Shown: piece after piece, positions 14,227 to 27,812 of the stretch | Numbering within the stretch: position 1 is the stretch's first letter | Layout of the letters: each line of letters starts with the position of its first letter | Source of the DNA: Nomia melanderi | Taxonomy: Eukaryota; Arthropoda; Insecta; Hymenoptera; Halictidae | Assembly (NCBI RefSeq): GCF_051020985.1 | Contig: NW_027475138.1 | Location: forward strand, 1,302,001 to 1,366,000 | DNA: 64,000 nt | Direction: 5' to 3' | Program-made: the position numbers and the translations under genes | The notes under the pieces: generated by a model | Told to the model about the DNA's origin: nothing | What the model saw: the letters and a program-made list of their open reading frames with translations, nothing else | Databases searched by the model: none

Positions 14227-15021
14227 GACCACCAGGGGCCGAGAAAACCGCAGTCTCATGGGGCCGGACACTCAGGGTCAGGGAAAAATCCAATATATAT
14301 CTGGTGATATCTCGGGCGCTATTAGAGATAGCGCAATAAATCAAAGTGCATTGTCTGTAGGAGGCCCTGGCGCATGAATCTGTGCAGCGGGAACGACCTC
14401 GGAACACCAGGGGCCGAGAAAACCACCGTCTCATGGGGCAGGACACTCAGGTCAGTGAAAAATCCAATATATATCTGGTGATATCTCGGGTGCTATTACA
14501 TATAGTGCAATAAATCAAAGTGCATTGTCTGTAGGAGACGCTGGCGCATGAACCTGTTCAGCGGGAACGTTCTCGGACCACCAGGGGCCGAGAAAACGAC
14601 CGTCTCATGGGGCCGGACGCTCTGGGTCAGTGAAAAATCCAATATATATCTGGTGATATCTCGGGTGCTATTAGAGATAGCGAAATAAACCAAAGTGAAT
14701 TATCTGCAGGAGGCCCTGGCGCATGAATCTGTGCAACGGGAACGACCTCGGACCACCAGGGGCCGAGAAAACCACAGTCTCATGGGGCCGGATACTCAGG
14801 GTCAGGGGAAAATCCAATATAGATCTGGTGATATCTCGGGTGCTATTACAGATAGCGCAATAAATCATAGTGCATTGTCTGTAGGAGGCCCTGGCGCATG
14901 AATCTGGCCAGCGGGAACGACCTCGGACCACCAGCGGCCGAGAAAACCACCGTCTCATGGGGCCGGACACTCAGGGTCGGGGAAAAATCCAATATATATC
15001 TGGTGATATCTCGGGTGCTAT
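14227..15021 (+). repeat. Duplicated block, copy 2 (offset 4,541 bp)
   Basis: This block matches 9686-10480 almost base for base. The left border is set by CCTCTGACC here against CCTCGGACC. The right border is set at 15022, where CTATAAGAG here meets CTATTAAAG. The copies are about 4.5 kb apart with other blocks between them, so they are not simple neighbours. Confidence 0.8.
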
Positions 15022-15843
15022 AAGAGATAGCGCAATAAACCAAAGTGAATTGTCTGCAGGAGGTCCTGGCGCATGAATCTGTGCAGCGGGAACGATCTCG
15101 GACCATCAGGGGCCGAGACATCCACCGTCTCATGAGGCCGGACACTCAGGGTCAGGGAAAAATCCAATATATATCTGGTGATATCTCGGGTGCTATTACA
15201 GATAGCGCAATAAATCAAAGTGCATTGTCTGTAGGAGGCCCTGGCGCATGAATCTGTGCAGCGGGAACGACCTCGGACCACCAGGGGCCGAGAAAACCAC
15301 AGTCTCATGGGGCCGGACAATCAGGGTCAGGGGAAAATCCAATATATATCTGGTGATATCTCGGGTGCTATTACAGATAGAGCAATAAATCAAAGTGCAT
15401 TGTCTGTAGGAGGCCCTGGCGCATGAATCTGTGCAGCGGGAACAACCTCGGACCACCAGGGGCCGAGAAAACCACAGTCTCATGGGGCCGGACACTCAGG
15501 GTCAGGGCAAAATCCAATATATATCTGGTGATATCTCGGGTGCTATTAGAGATAGCGCAATAAACCATAGTGAATTATCTGCAGGAGGCCCTGGCGCATG
15601 AATGTGTGCAGCGGGAACGACCTCGGACCACCAGGGGCCGAGAAAACCGCAGTCTCATGGGGCCGGACACTCAGGGTCAGGGAAAAATCCAATATATATC
15701 TGGTGATATCTCGGGTGCTATTACAGATAGCGCAATAAATCAAAGTGCATTGTCTGTAGGAGGCCCTGGCGCATGAATCTGTGCAGCGGGAACGACCTCG
15801 GACCACCAGGGGCCGAGAAAACGACAGTCTCATGGGGCGGACA

Positions 15844-16688
15844 CTCAGGGTCAGGGGAAAATCCAGTTTATATCTGGTGATATCTCGGGTGCTATTAGAG
15901 ATAGCGCAATAAACCAAAGTGAATTATCTGCAGGAGGCCCTGGCGCATGAATCTGTGCAACGGTAACGACCTCGGACCACCAGGGGTCGAAAAAACAACA
16001 GTCTCATGGGGCCGGACACTCAGGGTCAGGGAAAAATCCAATATATATCTGGTGATATCTGGGGTGCTATTACAGATAGCGCAATAAATCAAAGTGCATT
16101 GTCTGTAGGAGGCCCTGGCGCATGAATCTGTGCAGCGGGAACGACCTCGGACCACCAGGGGCCGAGAAAACCACAGTCTCATGGGGCGGACACTCAGGGT
16201 CAGGGGAAAATCCAATATATATCTGGTGATATCTCGGGTGCTATTAAAGATAGCGCAATAAGCCAAAGGGAATTATCTGCAGGAGGCCCTGGCGCATGCA
16301 TCTGTGCAGCGGGAACGACCTAGGACCACCAGGGGCCGAGAAAACCACCGTCTCATGGGGCCGGACACTCAGGGTAAGGGAAAAATCCAATATATATCTG
16401 GTGATATCTCGGGTGCTATTAGAGATAGCGCAATAAATCAAAGTGCATTGTCTGTAGGAGGCCCTGGCGCATGAATCTGTGCAGCGGGAACGACCTCGGA
16501 CCACCAGGGGCCGAGAAAACCACAGTCTCATGGGGCGGACACTCAGGGTCAGGGGAAAATCCAATATATATGTGGTGATATCTCGGGAGCTATTACAGAT
16601 AGCGCAATAAATCAAAGTGCATTGTCTGTAGGAGGCCCTGGCGCATGAATCTGTGCAGCGGGAACGACCTCGGACCACCAGGGGCCGA
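15844..16688 (+). repeat. Duplicated block, copy 2 (offset 4,891 bp)
   Basis: This is the partner of 10953-11797. Directly after it the match to the left region changes offset: 16478-17055 matches 12110-12687 at 4,368 bp. The 523-bp difference equals three units with two 1-bp losses. The left region has therefore gained, or this one lost, a three-unit segment (compare 11353-11876 with 11876-12399). Confidence 0.75.
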
Positions 16689-17022
16689 TAAAACTACAGT
16701 CTCATGCGGCCGGACACTCAGGGTCTGGGGAAAATCCAATATATATCTGGTGATATCTCCGGTCCTATTACAGATAGCGAAATAAATCAAAGTGCATTGT
16801 CTGTAGGAGGCCCTGGCGCATGAATCTGTGCAGCGGGAACGACCTCGGACCACCAGAGGCCGAGGAAACCACAGTCTCATGGGGCCGGACACTCAGGGTC
16901 AGGGGAAAATCCAATATATATCTGGTGATATCTCGGGTGCTATTACAGATAGCGCAATAAATCAAAGGGCATTGTCTGTAGGAGGCCCTGGCGCATGAAC
17001 CTGTGCAGCGGCAAGGACCTCA

Positions 17023-17737
17023 ACCACCAGGGGCCGAGAAAACCACAGTCTCATGGGGCCGGACACTCAGGGTCGGGGGAAAATCCAATATATATCTGGT
17101 GATATCTCGGGTGCTATTAGAGATAGCGCAATAAACCAAAGTGAATTATCTGCAGGAGGCCCTGGTGCATGAATCTGTGCAGCGGGAACGACCTCGGACC
17201 CCCAGGGGCCAAGTCAACCACCGTCTCATGGGGCCGGACACTCAGGGTCTGGGAAAAAACCAATATATATCCGGTGATATCTCGGGTGCTATTACAGATA
17301 GCGCAATAAATCAAAGTGCATCGTCTGTAGGAGGCCCTGGCGCATGAATCTGTGCAGCGGGAACGACCTCGGGCCACCAGGGGCCGAGAAAACCACAGTC
17401 TCATGGGGCCGGACTCTCAGGGTCAGGGGAAAATCCAATATATATCTGGTGATATCTCGGGTGCTATTAGAGATAGCGCAATAAACCAAAGTGAATTATC
17501 TGCAGGAGGCCCTGGCGGATGCATCTGTGCAGCGGGAACGACCTCGGACCACCAGGGGCCGAGAAAACCACCGTCTCATGGGGCTGGACACTCAGGGTGA
17601 GGGAAATATCCAATATATATCTGGTGTTATCTCGGGTGCTATTACAGATAGCGCAATAAATCAAAGTGCATTGTCTGTAGGAGGCCCTGGCGCATGAATC
17701 TGTGCAGCGGGAACGACCTCGGACCACCAGGGGCCGA
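17023..17737 (+). repeat. 6-unit offset block (1,050 bp), copy 1
   Basis: This 715-bp segment recurs at 18073-18787. Marks include GGGTCGGGGGAAAATCC, GGCCAAGTCAACC, GGGAAAAAACCAATAT, ATATCCGGTG, CTCGGGCCACC, GGACTCTCAG and GTGAGGGAAATATCC. One difference was seen, AACGACCTC near 17538 against AACGGCCTC near 18588. The copy at 18073 lies inside the 16-unit block, so this one may be the flanking remnant of an older exchange. Confidence 0.8.
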
Positions 17738-17829
17738 TAAAACTACAGTCTCATGCGGCCGGACACTCAGGGTCTGGGGAAAATCCAATATATATCTGGT
17801 GATATCTCCGGTCCTATTACAGATAGCGA

Positions 17830-20628
17830 AATAAATCAAAGTGCATTGTCTGTAGGAGGCCCTGGCGCATGAATCTGTGCAGCGGGAACGACGTCGGACC
17901 ACCAGGGGCCGAAAAAACCACAGTCTCATGGGGCCGGACCCTCATGGTCAGGGTAAAATCCAATATATATCTGGTGATATCTCGTGTGCTATTACAGATA
18001 GCGCAATAAATCAAAGTGCATTGTCTGTAGGAGGCCCTGGCGCATGAATCTGTGCAGCGGGAACGACCTCGGACCACCAGGGGCCGAGAAAACCACAGTC
18101 TCATGGGGCCGGACACTCAGGGTCGGGGGAAAATCCAATATATATCTGGTGATATCTCGGGTGCTATTAGAGATAGCGCAATAAACCAAAGTGAATTATC
18201 TGCAGGAGGCCCTGGTGCATGAATCTGTGCAGCGGGAACGACCTCGGACCCCCAGGGGCCAAGTCAACCACCGTCTCATGGGGCCGGACACTCAGGGTCT
18301 GGGAAAAAACCAATATATATCCGGTGATATCTCGGGTGCTATTACAGATAGCGCAATAAATCAAAGTGCATCGTCTGTAGGAGGCCCTGGCGCATGAATC
18401 TGTGCAGCGGGAACGACCTCGGGCCACCAGGGGCCGAGAAAACCACAGTCTCATGGGGCCGGACTCTCAGGGTCAGGGGAAAATCCAATATATATCTGGT
18501 GATATCTCGGGTGCTATTAGAGATAGCGCAATAAACCAAAGTGAATTATCTGCAGGAGGCCCTGGCGGATGCATCTGTGCAGCGGGAACGGCCTCGGACC
18601 ACCAGGGGCCGAGAAAACCACCGTCTCATGGGGCTGGACACTCAGGGTGAGGGAAATATCCAATATATATCTGGTGTTATCTCGGGTGCTATTACAGATA
18701 GCGCAATAAATCAAAGTGCATTGTCTGTAGGAGGCCCTGGCGCATGAATCTGTGCAGCGGGAACGACCTCGGACCACCAGGGGCCGAGAAAACCACAGTC
18801 TCATGGGGCGGACACTCAGGGACAGGGGAAAATCCAATATATATGTGGTGATATCTCGGGAGCTATTACAGATAGCGCAATAAATCAAAGTGCATTGTCT
18901 GTAGGAGGCCCTGGCGCATGAATCTGTGCAGCGGGAACGACCTCGGACCACCAGGGGCCGATAAAACTACAGTCTCATGCGGCCGGACACTCAGGGTCTG
19001 GGGAAAATCCAATATATATCTGGTGATATCTCCGGTCCTATTACAGATAGCGAAATAAATCAAAGTGCATTGTATGTAGGAGGCCCTGGCGCATGAATCT
19101 GTGCAGCGGGAACGACCTCGGACCACCAGAGGCCGAGGAAACCACAGTCTCATGGGGCCGGACACTCAGGGTCAGGGGAAAATCCAATATATATCTGGTG
19201 ATATCTCGGGTGCTATTACAGATAGCGCAATAAATCAAAGGGCATTGTCTGTAGGAGGCCCTGGCGCATGAACCTGTGCAGCGGCAACGACCTCAACCAC
19301 CAGGGGCCGAGAAAACCACAGTCTCATGGGGCCGGACACTCAGGGTCAGGGGAAAATCCAATATATATCTGGTGATATCTCGGGTGCTATTACAGATAGC
19401 GCAATAAATCAAAGTACATTGTCTGTAGGAGGCCATGGTGCATGAATCTGTGCAGCGGGAACGACCTCGGACCCCCAGGGGCCGAGTCAGCCACCGTCTC
19501 ATGGGGCCGGACACTCAGGGTCTGGGAAAAATCCAATATATATCCGGTGATATCTCGGGTGCTATTACAGATAGCGCAATAAATCAAAGTGCATCGTCTG
19601 TAGGAGGCCCTGGCGCATGAATCTGTGCAGCGGGAACGACCTCGGGCCACCAGGGGCCGAGAAAACCACAGTCTCATGGGGCCGGACTCTCAGGGTCAGG
19701 GGAAAATCCAATATATATCTGGTGATATCTCGGGTGCTATTAGAGATAGCGCAATAAACCAAAGTGAATTATCTGCAGGAGGCCCTGGCGCATGCATCTG
19801 TGCAGCGGGAACGACCTCGGACCACCAGGGGCCGAGAAAACCACCGTCTCATGGGGCTGGACACTCAGGGTGAGGGAAATATCCAATATATATCTGGTGT
19901 TATCTCGGGTGCTATTACAGATAGCGCAATAAATCAAAGTGCATTGTCTGTAGGAGGCCCTGGCGCATGAACCTGTGCAGCGGGAACGACCTCGGACCAC
20001 CAGGGGCCGAGAAAACGACCGTCTCATGGGGCCGGACGCTCAGGGTCAGTGAAAAATCCAATATATATCTGGTGATATCTCGGGTGCTATTACAGATAGC
20101 GCAATAAATCAATGGGCATTGTCTGTAGGAGGCCCTGGCGCATGAACCTGTGCAGCGGCAACGACCTCGGACCACCAGGGGCCGAGAAAACCACAGTCTC
20201 ATGGGGCCGGACACTCAGGGTCAGGGGAAAATCCAATATAGATCTGGTGATATCTCGGGTGCTATTACAGATAGCGCAATAAATCAAAGTGCATTGTCTG
20301 TAGGAGGCCCTGGCGGATGAATCTGTGCAGCGGGAACGACCTCGGACCACCAGGGGCCGAGAAAACCACAGTCTCATGGGGCCGGACACTCAGTGTCAGG
20401 GGAAAATCCAGTATATATCTGGTGATATCTCGGGTGCTATTAGAGATAGCGCAATAAACCAAAGTGAATTATCTGCAGGATGCCCTGGCGCATGAATCTG
20501 TGCAAGCGGGAACGTCCTCGGACCTCCAGGGGCCGAGACAACCACCGTCTCATGGGGCCGGACACTCAGGGTCAGGGTAAAATCCAATATATATCTGGTG
20601 ATATCTCGGGTGCTATTACAGATAGCGC
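17830..20628 (+). repeat. 16-unit (2,799 bp) higher-order block, copy 1
   Basis: This block of 16 units is followed at once by a nearly identical copy. Its length is 16 x 175 - 1; the changes include GGGGCGG and CTCAACC units (each -1) and the GTGCAAGCGGG unit (+1). Ordered marks are ACGTCGGACC near 17890, CCCTCATGG near 17940, TCGTGTGC near 17984, GGACAGGGG near 18822, GTATGTAGG near 19073, GGCCATGGTGC near 19431, AATCAATGGGC near 20107 and GTGCAAGCGGG near 20500. The left border is set where GCGAAATAAATC here differs from GCGCAATAAATC in copy 2. Confidence 0.9.
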
Positions 20629-23427
20629 AATAAATCAAAGTGCATTGTCTGTAGGAGGCCCTGGCGCATGAATCTGTGCAGCGGGAACGACGTCGGACCA
20701 CCAGGGGCCGAAAAAACCACAGTCTCATGGGGCCGGACCCTCATGGTCAGGGTAAAATCCAATATATATCTGGTGATATCTCGTGTGCTATTACAGATAG
20801 CGCAATAAATCAAAGTGCATTGTCTGTAGGAGGCCCTGGCGCATGAATCTGTGCAGCGGGAACGACCTCGGACCACCAGGGGCCGAGAAAACCACAGTCT
20901 CATGGGGCCGGACACTCAGGGTCGGGGGAAAATCCAATATATATCTGGTGATATCTCGGGTGCTATTAGAGATAGCGCAATAAACCAAAGTGAATTATCT
21001 GCAGGAGGCCCTGGTGCATGAATCTGTGCAGCGGGAACGACCTCGGACCCCCAGGGGCCAAGTCAACCACCGTCTCATGGGGCCGGACACTCAGGGTCTG
21101 GGAAAAAACCAATATATATCCGGTGATATCTCGGGTGCTATTACAGATAGCGCAATAAATCAAAGTGCATCGTCTGTAGGAGGCCCTGGCGCATGAATCT
21201 GTGCAGCGGGAACGACCTCGGGCCACCAGGGGCCGAGAAAACCACAGTCTCATGAGGCCGGACTCTCAGGGTCAGGGGAAAATCCAATATATATCTGGTG
21301 ATATCTCGGGTGCTATTAGAGATAGCGCAATAAACCAAAGTGAATTATCTGCAGGAGGCCCTGGCGGATGCATCTGTGCAGCGGGAACGGCCTCGGACCA
21401 CCAGGGGCCGAGAAAACCACCGTCTCATGGGGCTGGACACTCAGGGTGAGGGAAATATCCAATATATATCTGGTGTTATCTCGGGTGCTATTACAGATAG
21501 CGCAATAAATCAAAGTGCATTGTCTGTAGGAGGCCCTGGCGCATGAATCTGTGCAGCGGGAACGACCTCGGACCACCAGGGGCCGAGAAAACCACAGTCT
21601 CATGGGGCGGACACTCAGGGACAGGGGAAAATCCAATATATATGTGGTGATATCTCGGGAGCTATTACAGATAGCGCAATAAATCAAAGTGCATTGTCTG
21701 TAGGAGGCCCTGGCGCATGAATCTGTGCAGCGGGAACGACCTCGGACCACCAGGGGCCGATAAAACTACAGTCTCATGCGGCCGGACACTCAGGGTCTGG
21801 GGAAAATCCAATATATATCTGGTGATATCTCCGGTCCTATTACAGATAGCGAAATAAATCAAAGTGCATTGTATGTAGGAGGCCCTGGCGCATGAATCTG
21901 TGCAGCGGGAACGACCTCGGACCACCAGAGGCCGAGGAAACCACAGTCTCATGGGGCCGGACACTCAGGGTCAGGGGAAAATCCAATATATATCTGGTGA
22001 TATCTCGGGTGCTATTACAGATAGCGCAATAAATCAAAGGGCATTGTCTGTAGGAGGCCCTGGCGCATGAACCTGTGCAGCGGCAACGACCTCAACCACC
22101 AGGGGCCGAGAAAACCACAGTCTCATGGGGCCGGACACTCAGGGTCAGGGGAAAATCCAATATATATCTGGTGATATCTCGGGTGCTATTACAGATAGCG
22201 CAATAAATCAAAGTACATTGTCTGTAGGAGGCCATGGTGCATGAATCTGTGCAGCGGGAACGACCTCGGACCCCCAGGGGCCGAGTCAGCCACCGTCTCA
22301 TGGGGCCGGACACTCAGGGTCTGGGAAAAATCCAATATATATCCGGTGATATCTCGGGTGCTATTACAGATAGCGCAATAAATCAAAGTGCATCGTCTGT
22401 AGGAGGCCCTGGCGCATGAATCTGTGCAGCGGGAACGACCTCGGGCCACCAGGGGCCGAGAAAACCACAGTCTCATGGGGCCGGACTCTCAGGGTCAGGG
22501 GAAAATCCAATATATATCTGGTGATATCTCGGGTGCTATTAGAGATAGCGCAATAAACCAAAGTGAATTATCTGCAGGAGGCCCTGGCGCATGCATCTGT
22601 GCAGCGGGAACGACCTCGGACCACCAGGGGCCGAGAAAACCACCGTCTCATGGGGCTGGACACTCAGGGTGAGGGAAATATCCAATATATATCTGGTGTT
22701 ATCTCGGGTGCTATTACAGATAGCGCAATAAATCAAAGTGCATTGTCTGTAGGAGGCCCTGGCGCATGAACCTGTGCAGCGGGAACGACCTCGGACCACC
22801 AGGGGCCGAGAAAACGACCGTCTCATGGGGCCGGACGCTCAGGGTCAGTGAAAAATCCAATATATATCTGGTGATATCTCGGGTGCTATTACAGATAGCG
22901 CAATAAATCAATGGGCATTGTCTGTAGGAGGCCCTGGCGCATGAACCTGTGCAGCGGCAACGACCTCGGACCACCAGGGGCCGAGAAAACCACAGTCTCA
23001 TGGGGCCGGACACTCAGGGTCAGGGGAAAATCCAATATAGATCTGGTGATATCTCGGGTGCTATTACAGATAGCGCAATAAATCAAAGTGCATTGTCTGT
23101 AGGAGGCCCTGGCGGATGAATCTGTGCAGCGGGAACGACCTCGGACCACCAGGGGCCGAGAAAACCACAGTCTCATGGGGCCGGACACTCAGTGTCAGGG
23201 GAAAATCCAGTATATATCTGGTGATATCTCGGGTGCTATTAGAGATAGCGCAATAAACCAAAGTGAATTATCTGCAGGATGCCCTGGCGCATGAATCTGT
23301 GCAAGCGGGAACGTCCTCGGACCTCCAGGGGCCGAGACAACCACCGTCTCATGGGGCCGGACACTCAGGGTCAGGGTAAAATCCAATATATATCTGGTGA
23401 TATCTCGGGTGCTATTACAGATAGCGC
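20629..23427 (+). repeat. 16-unit (2,799 bp) higher-order block, copy 2
   Basis: This is a second full copy with the same ordered marks. I found one clear difference from copy 1, CATGAGGCC near 21252 against CATGGGGCC near 18453. Identity appears above 99.9% by eye, so the duplication is very recent, or the arrays are being homogenised. An assembly error that doubled the segment cannot be ruled out from sequence alone. Confidence 0.9.
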
Positions 23428-23813
23428 AATAAATCAAAGTGCATTGTCTGTAGGAGGCCCTGGCGCATGAATCTGTGCAGCGGGAACGACGTCGGACCAC
23501 CAGGGGCCGAAAAAACCACAGTCTCATGGGGCCGGACCCTCATGGTCAGGGTAAAATCCAATATATATCTGGTGATATCTCGTGTGCTATTACAGATAGC
23601 GCAATAAATCAAAGTGCATTGTCTGTAGGAGGCCCTGGCGCATGAATCTGTGCAGCGGGAACGACCTCGGACCACCAGGGGCCGAGAAAACCACAGTCTC
23701 ATGGGGCCGGACACTCAGGGTCGGGGGAAAATCCAATATATATCTGGTGATATCTCGGGTGCTATTAGAGATAGCGCAATAAACCAAAGTGAATTATCTG
23801 CAGGAGGCCCTGG
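23428..23813 (+). repeat. 16-unit block, partial copy 3
   Basis: The first 386 bp of the block appear a third time, with ACGTCGGACC, CCCTCATGG and TCGTGTGC in order. The match ends at 23814, where CTGGCGC here replaces CTGGTGC of copy 2. The sequence after it belongs to the mosaic zone. Confidence 0.85.
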
Positions 23814-26800
23814 CGCATGAATCTGTGCAGCGGGAACGACCTCGGACCACCAGGGGCCGAAAAAACCACAGTCTCATGGGGCCGGATACTCAGGGTCAGG
23901 GGAAAATTCAATATAGATCTGGTGATATCTCGGGTGCTATTACAGATAGCGCAATAAATCAAAGTGCATTGTCTGTAGGAGGCCCTGGCGGATGAATCTG
24001 TGCAGCGGGAACGACCTCGGACCACCTGGGGCCGAGAAAACCACAGTCTCATGGGGCCGGACACTCAGGGTCAGGGGAAAATCCAGTATATATGTGGTGA
24101 TATCTCGGGTGCTATTAGAGATAGCGCAATAAACCAAAGTGAATTATCTGCAGGATGCCCTGGCGCATGAATCTGTGAAGCGGCAACGACCTCGGACCAC
24201 CAGGGGCCGAGAAAACCACCGTCTCATGGGGCCGGGCACTCAGGGTCTGGGGAAAATCCAGTATATACCTGGTGATATCTCGGGTGCTATTACAGATAGC
24301 GCAATAAATCAAAGTGCATTGTCTGTAGGAGGCCCTGGCGCATGAACCTGTGCAGCGGGAACGACCTCGGACCACCAGGGGCCGAGAAAACTCCCGTCAC
24401 ATGGGGCCGGACACTCAGGGTCAGGGGAAAATCCAATATATGTCTGGTGATATCTCGGGTGCTATTACAGATAGCGCAATAAACCATAGTGAATTATCTG
24501 CAGGAGGCCCTGGCGCATGAATCTGTGCAGCGGGAACGACCTCGGACCACCAGGGGCCGAAAAAACCACAGTCTCATGGGGCCGGATACTCAGGGTCAGG
24601 GGAAAATCCAATATAGATCTGGTGATATCTCGGGTGCTATTACAGATAGCGCAATAAATTAAAGTGCATTGTCTGTAGGAGGCCCTGGTGCATGAACCTG
24701 TGCAGCGGGAACGACCTCGGACCACCAGGGGCCGAGAAAACGACCGTCTCATGGGGCCGGACGCTCAGGGTCAGTGAAAAATCCAATATATATCTGGTGA
24801 TATCTCGGGTGCTATTACAGATAGCGCAATAAATCAAAGTGCATTGTCTGTAGGAGGCCCTGGCGCATGAACCTGTGCAGCGGGAACGACCTCGGACCAC
24901 CAGGGGCCGAGGAAACCACAGTCTCATGGGGCCGGACACTCAGGGTCAGGGAAAAATCCAATATATATCTGGTGATATCTTGGGTGCAATTAGATATAGC
25001 GCAATAAACCAAAGTGAATTATCTGCAGGAGGCCCTGGCGCATGCATCTGTGCAGCGGGAACGACCTCGGACCACCAGGGGCCGAGAAAACCACCGTCTC
25101 ATGGGGCTGGACACTCAGGGTGAGGGAAATATCCAATATATATCTGGTGTTATCTCGGGTGCTATTACAGATAGCGCAATAAATCAAAGTGCATTGTCTG
25201 TAGGAGGCCCTGGCGCATGAACCTGTGCAGCGGGAACGACCTCGGACCACCAGGGGCCGAGAAAACGACCGTCTCATGGGGCCGGACGCTCAGGGTCAGG
25301 GGAAAATCCAATATAGATCTGGTGATATCTCGGGTGCTATTATAGATAGCGCAATAAATCAAAGTGCATTGTCTGTAGGAGGCCCTGGCGGATGAATCTG
25401 TGCAGCGGGAACGACCTCGGACCACCAGGGGCCGAGAAAACCACAGTCTCATGGGGCCGGACACTCAGTGTCAGGGGAAAATCCAGTATATATCTGGTGA
25501 TATCTCGGGTGCTATTAGAGATAGCGCAATAAACCAAAGTGAATTATCTGCAGGATGCCCTGGCGCATGAATCTGTGCAAGCGGGAACGTCCTCGGACCT
25601 CCAGGGGCCGAGACAACCACCGTCTCATGGGGCCGGACACTCAGGGTCAGGGTAAAATCCAATATATATCTGGTGATATCTCGGGTGCTATTACAGATAG
25701 CGCAATAAATCAAAGTGCATTGTCTGTAGGAGGCCCTGGCGGATGAATCTGTGCAGCGGGAACGACCTCGGACCACCAGGGGCCGAGAAAACCACAGTCT
25801 CATGGGGCCGGACACTCAGGGTCAGGGGAAAATCCAGTATATATCTGGTGATATCTCGGGTGCTATTAGAGATAGCGCAATAAACCAAAGTGAATTATCT
25901 GCAGGATGCCCTGGCGCATGAATCTGTGAAGCGGCAACGACCTCGGACCACCAGGGGCCGAGAAAACCACCGTCTCATGGGGCCGGGCACTCAGGGTCTG
26001 GGGAAAATCCAGTATATACCTGGTGATATCTCGGGTGCTATTACAGATAGCGCAATAAATCAAAGTGCATTGTCTGTAGGAGGCCCTGGCGCATGAACCT
26101 GTGCAGCGGGAACGACCTCGGACCACCAGGGGCCGAGAAAACGACCGTCTCATGGGGCCGGACACTCAGGGTCAGGGGAAAATCCAATATATGTCTGGTG
26201 ATATCTCGGGTGCTATTACAGATAGCGCAATAAACCATAGTGAATTATCTGCAGGAGGCCCTGGCGCATGAATCTGTGCTGCGGGAACGACCTCGGACCA
26301 CCAGGGGCCGAAAAAACCACAGTCTCATGGGGCCGGATACTCAGGGTCAGGGGAAAATCCAATATAGATCTGGTGATATCTCGGGTGCTATTACAGATAG
26401 CGCAATAAATCAAAGTGCATTGTCTGTAGGAGGCCCTGGCGCATGAACCTGTGCAGCGGGAACGACCTCGGACCACCAGGGGCCGAGAAAACGACCGTCT
26501 CATGGGGCCGGACGCTCAGGGTCAGTGAAAAATCCAATATATATCTGGTGATATCTCGGGTGCTATTACAGATAGCGCAATAAATCAAAGTGCATTGTCT
26601 GTAGGAGGCCCTGGCGCATGAACCTGTGCAGCGGGAACGACCTCGGACCACCAGGGGCCGAGAAAACCACAGTCTCATGGGGCCGGACTCTCAGGGTCAA
26701 GGGAAAATCCAATATATATCTGGTGATATCTCGGGTGCTAATAGAGATAGCGCAATAAACCAAAGTGAATTATCTGCAGGAGGCCCTGGCGCATGAATCT

Positions 26801-27812
26801 GTGCAGCGGGAACGACCTCGGACCAGCAGGGGCCGAGAAAACGACCGTCTCATGGGGCCGGACACTCAGGGTCAGTGAAAAATCCAATATATATCTGGTG
26901 ATATCTCGGGTGCTATTACAGATAGCGCAATAAATCAAAGTGCATTGTCTGTAGGAGGCCCTGGCGGATGAATCTGTGCAGCGGGAACGTCCTCGGACCT
27001 CCAGGGGCCGAAACAACCACCGTCTCATGGGGCCGGACACTCAGGGTCCGGGTAAAATCCAATATATATCTGGTGATATCTTGGGTGCTATTACAGATAG
27101 CGCAATAAATCAAAGTGCATTGTCTGTAGGAGGCCCTGGCGCATGAATCTGTGCAGCGGGAACGACCTCGGACCACCAGGGGCCGAGAAAACCACAGTCT
27201 CATGGGGCCGGACACTCAGGGTCAGGGGAAAATCCAATATATATCTGGTGATATCTCGGGTGCTATTAGAGATAGCGCAATAAACCAAAGTGAATTATCT
27301 GCAGGATGCCCAGGCGCATGAATCTGTGAAGCGGGAACGACCTCGGACCACCAGGGGCCGAGACAACCACCGTCTCATGGGGCCGGACACTCAGGGTCAG
27401 GGGAAAATCCAATATAGATCTGGTGATATCTCGGGTGCTATTACAGATAGCGCAATAAATCAAAGTGCATTGTCTGTAGGAGGCCCTGGCGCATGAATCT
27501 GTGCAGCGGGAACGACCTAGGACCACCAGGGGCCGAGACAACCACCGTCTCATGGGGCCGGACACTCAGGGTCAGGGGAAAATCCAATATATATCTGGTG
27601 ATATCTCGGGTGCTATTACAGATAGCGCAATAAATCAAAGGGCATTGTCTGTAGGAGGCCCTGGCGCATGAACCTGTGCAGCGGCAACGACCTCAACCAC
27701 CAGGGGCCGAGAAAACCACAGTCTCATGGGGCCGGACACTCAGGGTCAGGGTAAAATCCAATATATATCTGGTGATATCTCGGGTGCTATTACAGATAGC
27801 GCAATAAATCAA

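Larger units (their letters stand above)
10678..16614 (+). repeat. Cluster of 174-bp units with GGGGCGGACAC
   Basis: These units lost one C, reading GGGGCGGACAC instead of GGGGCCGGACAC. Ten of the 12 copies seen in the window lie here (near 10769, 11286, 11638, 11816, 12165, 13206, 13559, 15835, 16183, 16526). Two more lie near 18807 and 21606. At 174 bp the reading frame is kept across a unit boundary, so the minus strand shows longer open frames here (123-153 codons). That is a direct result of the deletion and not evidence of coding. Confidence 0.8.
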
